Position numbers and translations under genes: made by a program | Shown here: piece after piece, positions 58,004 to 64,000 of the stretch | Layout: each line of letters starts with the position of its first letter | How positions within the stretch are numbered: position 1 is the first letter of the stretch | Notes under the pieces: generated by a model | Database searches by the model: none | Seen by the model: the letters and a program-made list of their open reading frames with translations, nothing else | Told to the model about the DNA's origin: nothing | NCBI RefSeq assembly: GCF_000300995.1 | Contig: NZ_AMRJ01000001.1 | Location: forward strand, 298,582-362,581 | Reading direction: 5' to 3' | Origin: Alcanivorax hongdengensis A-11-3 | GTDB lineage: Bacteria; Pseudomonadota; Gammaproteobacteria; Pseudomonadales; Alcanivoracaceae | DNA length: 64,000 nucleotides

Positions 58004-59848
58004 TCAGTGTTTCACGTAAAAACGGGAAATATCCTTGAGCAGCTGCGCCAGATCATCCTTCTCCCTGACCATCACCGCACCACTGTCCGCCACCGGCTGG
58101 TCATCCGCACCGGTCACTGCCATGTAGCCGGTACCCGCCAGGTTCATGGGCATGGACACCTTGTAGTCCTTGCCAATGTAGCCCAGCGCATTCCAGGAGC
58201 CGATGACCCGATAACGGTCCGCGGTCGGCTTGAGCAGGCTCACCGCATCCACCGAATAATCCGACGGCGGATTAGTGACACCCAGCAGCGGCATCAGGGT
58301 GGGCACGATATCCAGGTGGCTGGTGGGCGCGTTTACCACTTTGGCCCCCTGACCCGGCACATGCAGCACAAAGGGGGTATGAATCTGCTGATTGTGGAAC
58401 GCGGAGTTGTGGCCCCAGCGGCCGTTCTCCATGAACTCCTCACCATGGTCACCGGTAATGATGACGATGGTGTTATCCAGCAACCCCTCTTCTTTCAGAT
58501 GATCCAGCACCCGCCCCAGCTGGATATCCAGCTCATGGGTGGCATTGATATAACGATTCTTGATCAGGCCGATGTCTTTCTTCACATCCACGGTGGCGTA
58601 GTTGAACGCCTTGAGATAATCCGGGCGGATCACCGCATCATCCGGGAAGAAATAGCGGGCATGGGACGACTCGAAGAACATGAACCCCAGGAACGGCGAC
58701 TGATCGGACCGGGCCCCGTCGATGAAATGGTTGAGACGGGTAACGTTATCACGGTCATCTTCCCAGCCCTGCTGGTTGTGATGGCTGTGCAGCAGGTCCG
58801 AAGGCAGCCCCGCCCACACGGTCTTGTCGAATTCCGGGTAGGTAAATTCGGCACTGGTATACAGGCCGAACTGGTAATGCTGCTTCTGCAGCACGGAAAT
58901 CAGCGCCGGCGGCTGGCGGGCATCCAGGAAGGAAAACCAGTAGCTGGCCGGCATGCCGTAGAACATCGAGAAAATGCCCCAGCGAGTCCCGTTTCCGCCA
59001 CTGTAATGGTTGGTATAGCGCCGGTTCTGCTGCGCAAAGGCCCACAGGTTCGGCATGATTTCCGGGGTCAGCATATCCCAGCGCAGGGACTCACAGGCCA
59101 GCCAGACAATATTGGGCCGCGGTGCATCCGCCGCCAGCGTGATCGGGTGCAGGGGGTAATGCAGCCGCCCCTTGCCGGCCACTTTCAAGGTGCTGTGGCG
59201 CACCGGCTTTTCGCCCAGCGCCACCATCACATGGGAAAAGGTGGTCTGCTGATAGAACGGAATCTGCTGGGCCGCCATCAGCACCGTGCGGTAGCTTTTG
59301 AAGTGACTGACCCCGAAGGTCGCCCGCTCCCCCAGCATGCACAGCACGATGGCCACCATCGCCCACTTCAGCCAGCCGGCACGGCCCTGGCCGGCACTGG
59401 CGGTGCGATATAGCACCCAGAACAGCACCACCTCGGCCACCACGATGGCCACGCACATACCCAGCACCGCCACCTTGGTGCCGGTACTGCTTTCCAGCGA
59501 ATCAATCCCCCCCGGCGTGGTAATCAGATTCCAGACAAAGCCGTTCAGGTGAAAGCCGTACATACCGAAAATCACCCGATCGGTGTAAAGCAGAATCACC
59601 AGCGCACTGGCGCCAAGCACCGCCAGCAGGGAGGCCATTTTCTGGCCACCGGGCAGATAGCGCACCAGCGCCACCACCAGTAAAAGAGGCAACAGATACA
59701 GCAGGCCATAACCCAGCGCCGCCGCCAGGGTAAAGAGCCAGGCCGGGCCGGCCAGGCTGCTGGCGGCGATCCACAGCACCATGGCCACCAGTACAAGATA
59801 GTTCACTACCCAGAAACGCCGGCGGGCACACATCCAAATATCGGGCAT
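58004..59848 (-). CDS. PbgA/YejM-like inner-membrane sulfatase-fold protein, paralogue 3
   Basis: 614 residues from ATG 59848, chosen because it gives the same length as the other two copies and follows an AGGA; a longer frame to 59899 lacks a ribosome site. The N-terminal membrane domain has YGFHLNGFVWNLITTPGG. The periplasmic domain has ACESLRWDML, GGNGTRWGIF and GDHGEEFMENGRWG, so the Glu, Thr, Asp and His set is kept. It stands alone, and a triple TTAA-type operator lies upstream. Confidence 0.88.
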   Translation of the reverse strand: MPDIWMCARRRFWVVNYLVLVAMVLWIAASSLAGPAWLFTLAAALGYGLLYLLPLLLVVALVRYLPGGQKMASLLAVLGASALVILLYTDRVIFGMYGFHLNGFVWNLITTPGGIDSLESSTGTKVAVLGMCVAIVVAEVVLFWVLYRTASAGQGRAGWLKWAMVAIVLCMLGERATFGVSHFKSYRTVLMAAQQIPFYQQTTFSHVMVALGEKPVRHSTLKVAGKGRLHYPLHPITLAADAPRPNIVWLACESLRWDMLTPEIMPNLWAFAQQNRRYTNHYSGGNGTRWGIFSMFYGMPASYWFSFLDARQPPALISVLQKQHYQFGLYTSAEFTYPEFDKTVWAGLPSDLLHSHHNQQGWEDDRDNVTRLNHFIDGARSDQSPFLGFMFFESSHARYFFPDDAVIRPDYLKAFNYATVDVKKDIGLIKNRYINATHELDIQLGRVLDHLKEEGLLDNTIVIITGDHGEEFMENGRWGHNSAFHNQQIHTPFVLHVPGQGAKVVNAPTSHLDIVPTLMPLLGVTNPPSDYSVDAVSLLKPTADRYRVIGSWNALGYIGKDYKVSMPMNLAGTGYMAVTGADDQPVADSGAVMVREKDDLAQLLKDISRFYVKH

Positions 59849-59904
59849 GGGAAAGCACGTCCTTTGAGGAGGGAAAAACGAGCGTGACACGATGACCATG
59901 CAAA

Positions 59905-59932
59905 CTTAATAGAATCTTAAGCCAGCGTTAAG
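59905..59932. promoter_or_regulatory. Triple CTTAAG-type operator upstream of PbgA-like paralogue 3
   Basis: CTTAAT-N5-CTTAAG-N5-GTTAAG at 59905, 59916 and 59927, exact 11-base periodicity. This fits the PmrA-type box (HTTAAD-N5-HTTAAD) and similar tandem sites of OmpR-family regulators. A weak fourth unit (GTAAGG, 59938) has the same phase. It ends 57 bases from the gene start. Confidence 0.6.
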
Positions 59933-59949
59933 AAAGCGTAAGGACGTCT

Positions 59950-59977
59950 AAAAAAAGGGCCGGCAAAATGCCAGCCC
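59950..59977 (-). terminator. Terminator of the monooxygenase gene
   Basis: On the minus strand GGCTGGC-ATTTT-GCCGGCC (one G-U pair), followed by CTTTTTTT. It is 23 bases after the monooxygenase stop. Confidence 0.8.
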
Positions 59978-60000
59978 CAGTCACCGGAATAACGAAACGG

Positions 60001-61560
60001 TCAGGCCGTTTCGTAGTCGGCCTCCTCGAAATCCGCCATCTGAGCCGCGTACTGGGTCGCGAAACCCGGGTACATGGTGGCATTGAAGCCATCCGCGGTC
60101 AGATACCAGCTTTTACAGCCGGAGTTCCAGTTGGTTCTGGACAGGCGCTTCTGGATGCCCTTGTTGTACTGGTGCTGCACGCTTTCCTTGACGTCCAGTA
60201 TTTTCAGGTCTTCGGCCAGGATCTTGCGAATTCCCTTGAGCGCGTAATCGAGCTGGGACTCCATGTAAACCAGCGCGGAGTTATGCCCGGGCCCGGAGTT
60301 GGGGCCGAAGGTCATGAACAGGTTCGGGTAGCCGGAAACGTTGATGCTTTTATAGGCCTGGGCACCGCCCTGCCATTCGTCGCCCAGCAGCCGGCCATTA
60401 CGGCCCCGCACCGGGAAGGGCGTACCGGAGTGGCTGACATCAAACCCGGTGGCAAACACGATGCAGTCCACCTGGTGCTCGATGCCTTCCACGGTGCGAA
60501 TGCCCTGCTCGCTGATGCGGGCAATCGGCCAGGTGATCAGCTTGGCGTTGTCTTTCTGTAGCGCCGGGTAATAGTCATTGGACACCAGTACACGTTTGCA
60601 GCCGATGGTGAAATCCGGCGTCAGCTGTCGACGCAGCCAGCGATCCTTGACCTGACGGCGCAGGTGCAGACGGGCCAGACGCTCGGCAATGCGGGTCAGC
60701 GGTGAATTCCAGATTACCGCCAGCGCCATACTCTCGTGGGTCCAGTAAAGCAGGTTTCGCATGGCCTGCTGGCTGGCCGGCAACTTGCGGAACAGGGCCT
60801 TGTTCCATTGTGGCGTGGTGAAGTCGGGGCGCGGCAACACCCAGCCGGGGGTACGCTGGAACACCTTCACATGCCCGGCCACCTTGACCAGCTCCGGAAT
60901 GATCTGGATACCGCTGGCACCGGTACCGATCACCGCCACGCGCTTGCCGGCAAAGTCGTAATCATGATCCCAGCGAGCGCTGTGGATCTTGTGTCCCTGG
61001 AAATCCTCGATGCCGGTGATCGCCGGGAAGCTGCAATTGGACAACGGCCCCTGCGCCATGATCGCGGCCCGGCCGGCAAAGGTTTCCTGCCGGTCGGTGG
61101 TGGCTGTCCAGATACCCTTGCCTTCATCGAAGCACAGATCCGTCACGTTTTTCTCGAAACGGATGTGTTTTTGCAGATCGAACTCGCTGACCAGGTGGTG
61201 AATATAGTCGAGGATTTCACCACTGCCGGAAAAGCTGCGCGACCAGTCGGGGTTGGGCGCAAAGGAATAGGAATACAGGTTTGACGGAATGTCGCAGGCC
61301 GCGCCGGGGTACTGATTGTCACGCCAGGTGCCGCCGACGGCACTGGCCCGCTCCAGAATCACGAAGTCGTCGATGCCGGCCTGTTTGAGGCGAATGGCCA
61401 TGCCCAGCCCGGCAAAACCGGCACCGATGATCAGTACCGAAACCGGCGTCACCGGCGTCGGCTTTTTCTCCGCCGGCTTTCTTGCCCTGGCGGAACGTTT
61501 ACGCACGGCAGCCTTGCGCGGCGCCGTTTTTTTGTTGGCGGGGGAGTCACTCATAACCAT
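60001..61560 (-). CDS. Flavin-containing (Baeyer-Villiger-type) monooxygenase
   Basis: 519 residues. An FAD Rossmann motif GAGFAG (46-51), the Baeyer-Villiger fingerprint FQGHKIHSARW (FxGxxxHxxxW) and an NADPH motif GTGASG. It should insert oxygen into ketones or oxidise other soft groups, using NADPH and O2; the substrate is not readable. It lacks the sequence style of AlmA long-chain alkane monooxygenase. The first 37 residues are an unusual Lys/Arg/Ala/Pro-rich tail. An ATG at 61554 is an equally good start. It is 65 bases after the diiron gene. Confidence 0.88.
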   Translation of the reverse strand: MVMSDSPANKKTAPRKAAVRKRSARARKPAEKKPTPVTPVSVLIIGAGFAGLGMAIRLKQAGIDDFVILERASAVGGTWRDNQYPGAACDIPSNLYSYSFAPNPDWSRSFSGSGEILDYIHHLVSEFDLQKHIRFEKNVTDLCFDEGKGIWTATTDRQETFAGRAAIMAQGPLSNCSFPAITGIEDFQGHKIHSARWDHDYDFAGKRVAVIGTGASGIQIIPELVKVAGHVKVFQRTPGWVLPRPDFTTPQWNKALFRKLPASQQAMRNLLYWTHESMALAVIWNSPLTRIAERLARLHLRRQVKDRWLRRQLTPDFTIGCKRVLVSNDYYPALQKDNAKLITWPIARISEQGIRTVEGIEHQVDCIVFATGFDVSHSGTPFPVRGRNGRLLGDEWQGGAQAYKSINVSGYPNLFMTFGPNSGPGHNSALVYMESQLDYALKGIRKILAEDLKILDVKESVQHQYNKGIQKRLSRTNWNSGCKSWYLTADGFNATMYPGFATQYAAQMADFEEADYETA

Positions 61561-61625
61561 TCAACTCTTGCGATATGACGCCCTCGCCACGGCAAAGGGC
61601 CGCAGCGAGGCAAGATAAAAGGGGA

Positions 61626-62558
61626 TTAGTGTGTAGAGGTGGGCTGCCAGGTCAGCTCTTTCACCCAGGAGGGCACCGCCGGCAGTGCCCGGCGGGGCAC
61701 CATGCCGGTGAGTTTCACCAGCCCGTCCACCGGCACGTGGTACAGCTTGTTGGAGCGGTTGGTCACCCAGCGACCGTGAAACTTGATCAGCTGGAACCAG
61801 GGATTGCGGCGGCCATCTTCGGTGCGCCCGCCAATGCGCTCGAACTTGTTCATGGCCTTGTAGAGCTTCTCTTCCGGCAGCCCCATGGCGATTACATTGT
61901 CACGCATCTTGTTGAGCAAGGGCATGTAGGACGCGATGCCCAGAATCAGGCGCGGGTCCATCACGCGAGCCATCATCTGCACCATCTTGATGTAGGAGGC
62001 ACTGTGACCCTGCATTTCCATCACCGTGAAACCCACCCCCAGGTGACGGGATTCATCATCGTTGATCTTCTCGAACGCCTGGTGACAGACCGGATCCTTG
62101 ACACTCTCCAGCAGGAAGGTGCAAAGCGCGCCGTCCAGAGCGATTTCCAGCATCGGCACCACGGTGCCCAGTACATAGACCGGCATCTCGTCGGCAAAGC
62201 GGTCCAGCCACTCGATGATGATGCGCAGGTTGACGTTGGGCTCCGGAATCTCCTCCCCGTCCAGCATGCCCCAGCGACGCATCAACGCCATCTCGGCGTT
62301 GGCATGGCGCTGCTCTTCGGCATGGAAGTAGGTGTAGATTTCACGCAGGGTGTCGGTGGGGGCTTTCTTGGCCAGCGCCGCAAAGGCCCGCGCGCCGACG
62401 TGCTCGATCCACATCAGATCGGCCATGAACTCCTTGAGTTTGGGCCATTGCTCTTCGGTGATCAGCTCGGCACCGGGGGCCTCCCAGTCGATATCCGACA
62501 GGGCCCACTGGGTGCTCTTGATCTTGGCCAGCATTTTATCCAGGTCGATGGAAGCCAT
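61626..62558 (-). CDS. Ferritin-like diiron protein
   Basis: 310 residues. A four-helix-bundle iron site is suggested by EHVGARAF, HAEEQRHANAE (ExxH) and NDDESRHLGVG (ExxRH), the spacing seen in diiron oxygenases and desaturase-like proteins. I cannot assign a subfamily or reaction. The C-terminal 90 residues are more basic and aromatic. CGGGAGGAGAG precedes the ATG. It is divergent from the TetR gene and probably co-transcribed with the monooxygenase, so both may act on one lipid-like substrate. Confidence 0.8.
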   Translation of the reverse strand: MASIDLDKMLAKIKSTQWALSDIDWEAPGAELITEEQWPKLKEFMADLMWIEHVGARAFAALAKKAPTDTLREIYTYFHAEEQRHANAEMALMRRWGMLDGEEIPEPNVNLRIIIEWLDRFADEMPVYVLGTVVPMLEIALDGALCTFLLESVKDPVCHQAFEKINDDESRHLGVGFTVMEMQGHSASYIKMVQMMARVMDPRLILGIASYMPLLNKMRDNVIAMGLPEEKLYKAMNKFERIGGRTEDGRRNPWFQLIKFHGRWVTNRSNKLYHVPVDGLVKLTGMVPRRALPAVPSWVKELTWQPTSTH

Positions 62559-62620
62559 GGTCTCTCCTCCCGGCATGGGCCACGGTGACGGGCCCGCCAC
62601 TCCTCAGAAAAGGGGTTTAC

Positions 62621-62642
62621 TGTTACATTGCCTAGTGTAACA
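62621..62642. promoter_or_regulatory. Palindromic operator for the TetR regulator
   Basis: TGTTACA-TTGCCTAG-TGTAACA: a perfect 7-bp inverted repeat with an 8-base spacer, between the divergent diiron and TetR genes. It is 40 bases from the TetR start and 63 from the diiron start, a usual place for autorepression and control of the neighbour. Confidence 0.75.
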
Positions 62643-62681
62643 ATAAATCGAATGCTTGTTCGGATTCAACTCGGAAATCGT

Positions 62682-63296
62682 ATGGCACGCAAACCCAAAC
62701 AACAGCGCTCCCGCGCCACCGTCGACGCCATTATCCAGGCCGCCCTGATTGCCATTTCCCGGCAGGGCCCGGGGGGCACCACCGCCAGGGAAATCGCGGA
62801 ATTGGCAGGCATCGGGGTGGGCTCGCTCTATGAATATTTCGCCAACAAGGAAGCCATTTTCAACGCCGCTGCCGAGCGCTTCGTGGCTGACACCGTGGCC
62901 ATGGTACAACCGCTGGTGCCCCAGCTTGTTCGGATGGAAATCCGCGAGGCCGTCGTCACCCTGCTGCGCAGCTTCCGGGACTTTCTCGAGCAGAACGACC
63001 AGCTTTACCTTAAATGTGCCCGCCATGCCTTCGCCGTGGACATGGCCGTTTACCAGAAGCCCATCAATCGCATGCTGATGAACCTGTTCAGTCAGTACCT
63101 GATGCACCAGCCCCACATGACCCGCGTCCCCCGCATCCCGGCGCTGGCGTTCTTCTACATCAACGGCAGCACCTTCACCATGATTCAGCACCTGTCCGAG
63201 GAAACGCCCTCGGTACCCTTTGACGAGCTCACCGGCGTGCTGGCGGATATGCTGGCCTGTTACGTGGAGCAACACCTGGCCGACGACCCATCCTGA
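62682..63296 (+). CDS. TetR-family transcriptional regulator
   Basis: 204 residues. The N-terminal HTH is clear: AREIAELAGIGVGSLYEYF followed by ANKEAIF. The C-terminal ligand domain (from about residue 65) is helical with several aromatic residues. ATG 62682 is chosen since MARKPKQQRSRA leads straight into the DNA-binding domain; an earlier ATG at 62628 lies inside the operator. Its likely targets are itself and the diiron/monooxygenase operon; the inducer is unknown. Confidence 0.92.
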   Translation: MARKPKQQRSRATVDAIIQAALIAISRQGPGGTTAREIAELAGIGVGSLYEYFANKEAIFNAAAERFVADTVAMVQPLVPQLVRMEIREAVVTLLRSFRDFLEQNDQLYLKCARHAFAVDMAVYQKPINRMLMNLFSQYLMHQPHMTRVPRIPALAFFYINGSTFTMIQHLSEETPSVPFDELTGVLADMLACYVEQHLADDPS

Positions 63297-63311
63297 CCCC
63301 ATGGAGGCACC

Positions 63312-63800
63312 ATGCAGGAACCCACACCGCGCTATGGACAGAGCAATTCGGTGATTCCCAACCTGGCGGACTGGCGTTTCAATCGCTACCTGACCATGCA
63401 GCTGCTGCCGCTGTTCTATGTACTGCTGATGGCCGGCGCGCTGGTGGCGGTGCTGGGTATTGTCGGGCTGTGCTTCTGGTTTTCGGTACTGGCCGGCATT
63501 ATCGCAGCCTGCCTGGCGCCGCTGGTGTTCCTGGTCATCGCCGCGGTGATTCGCGCCGCGCTGGAATACCTGATCATGGCCCACCGCATCATGCGCATTA
63601 TCGAGGGCATGGATGCCCTGCCCGGCCAGGTCGGCGACCTGACTCACCGGGTGGAAGGAATCACCAGCCACGTGGACGAGCTGACCGGGCAGGTGCATGA
63701 CATCCACGAGAGCCTGATGCATGTGCGCCCGCTGCTGCGCTCCGCCGGCCTGCCCGGCCGCCTGCTGGATGCCCTTCGCGGCCCCCGCGAGCGGCGCTGA
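63312..63800 (+). CDS. DUF4282-like small membrane protein
   Basis: 162 residues. Two long hydrophobic helices (LFYVLLMAGALVAVLGIVG and FLVIAAVIRAALEYLIMA), then a helical tail with heptad spacing (GDLTHRVEGITSHVDELTGQ) that could form a coiled coil. The helix pair followed by AHRIMRIIEGM fits DUF4282. GGAGG precedes the ATG. It starts 15 bases after the TetR stop and may be co-transcribed. Function unknown. Confidence 0.75.
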   Translation: MQEPTPRYGQSNSVIPNLADWRFNRYLTMQLLPLFYVLLMAGALVAVLGIVGLCFWFSVLAGIIAACLAPLVFLVIAAVIRAALEYLIMAHRIMRIIEGMDALPGQVGDLTHRVEGITSHVDELTGQVHDIHESLMHVRPLLRSAGLPGRLLDALRGPRERR

Positions 63801-63850
63801 TTGCACATAAAAAGGTTCATCGTGGACGGGAGGAAATTCAGCCTGGTCCA

Positions 63851-63883
63851 ACGTCGGACGTCGGACGTCGGACGTCCGACGCG
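63851..63883. repeat. GACGTC-family intergenic repeat, copy E
   Basis: Three tandem heptamers ACGTCGG run into ACGTCCGACG, making an overall GACGTC-rich palindromic stretch. It shares its words with copies A to D and is the longest tandem form in the window. Confidence 0.7.
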
Positions 63884-64000
63884 ATAGGCTGAATCCCCAA
63901 AGAGCCGAACTCCCACAACCTTTCACAGGCTCGTCCCATGTGGGCGTTTGTCTGCAAATGAATAGGGCTTTTTCGCGTGCAAGCTGTCGGAGGGGGGGGG
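63884..64000. other. Gene-free right end with a terminal G-run
   Basis: No gene is seen after the DUF4282-like stop. A TTTTTCGCG stretch and a weak hairpin around 63930-63950 are present. The last nine bases are all G, which may mark the end of an assembled contig or a real homopolymer. Confidence 0.4.

Noticed and set aside
60001..61560. AlmA-type long-chain alkane monooxygenase
   Set aside because: The expected lineage makes this tempting, but the FAD region and the FxGxxxHxxxW fingerprint fit general Baeyer-Villiger-like enzymes, and the sequence near YPGAACDIPSN differs from AlmA.
63851..63883. CRISPR-like array in the heptamer repeats
   Set aside because: The units are 7 bases long, tandem and without spacers, and no cas genes are present.

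Overview
The window reads as a GC-rich gammaproteobacterial chromosome with dense, mostly core genes. The gene order ponA / pilMNOPQ-aroK-aroB-damX / gltBD / hemE, together with the ubiE-ubiJ-ubiB-hisE-tatABC block and the glnA / DUF4124 / ntrBC block, matches the arrangement known from Pseudomonas and its relatives. I infer a marine Alcanivorax-like member of the group; this rests on gene order and protein style, not on a search. No prophage, insertion sequence, CRISPR array, tRNA or rRNA was found.

Layout. 1-3005: the end of an unknown gene, a lipoprotein, phhB, a hot-dog thioesterase and a secreted protein with a pilin-like C-terminus. 3040-10163: hemE and gltBD (haem and glutamate synthesis). 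10401-18520: one long leftward run damX-aroB-aroK-pilQPONM (cell division, shikimate pathway, type IV pilus). 18720-30131: ponA, maeB, rpmE, priA, argS, an FtsN-like SPOR protein and hslVU. 30209-35750: a FFLEELY-motif protein, ubiE-ubiJ-ubiB, hisE and tatABC. 35782-41086: envelope and peptidase genes (a lipoprotein hydrolase, DUF4105, DUF3015, dtd, pip, a lipoprotein). 41120-47783: nitrogen control (ntrBC, DUF4124, glnA) and a TusA-like plus PP-loop tRNA-thiolation pair. 47921-59848: an envelope-centred region with a metallophosphatase, two tandem PbgA/YejM-like sulfatases, an ATP-grasp ligase, a 7TM transglutaminase-like protein and a retropepsin-like protease, then typA and a third PbgA-like paralogue. 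60001-63800: a flavin monooxygenase, a ferritin-like diiron protein, a TetR regulator and a small membrane protein.

How the parts work together. Nitrogen assimilation is the best resolved circuit. glnA and ntrB each have a sigma-54 promoter; the two 16-bp elements differ at one base. Each has NtrC-type palindromes upstream, so NtrC probably activates both glutamine synthetase and its own operon. gltBD, the partner of glnA in the GS-GOGAT cycle, has a sigma-70-like promoter instead.

The most interesting material is (1) the run of five same-strand envelope genes at 48878-55826, with a third PbgA-like paralogue nearby behind a triple CTTAAG-type operator; (2) a dispersed family of GACGTC-based repeats at five intergenic sites, one acting as a probable terminator; (3) the nearly leaderless sigma-54 ntrB promoter; (4) the TusA-like/PP-loop pair; (5) divergent genes whose start codons overlap within one CATG; and (6) a TetR-flanked monooxygenase/diiron module with a clear palindromic operator.
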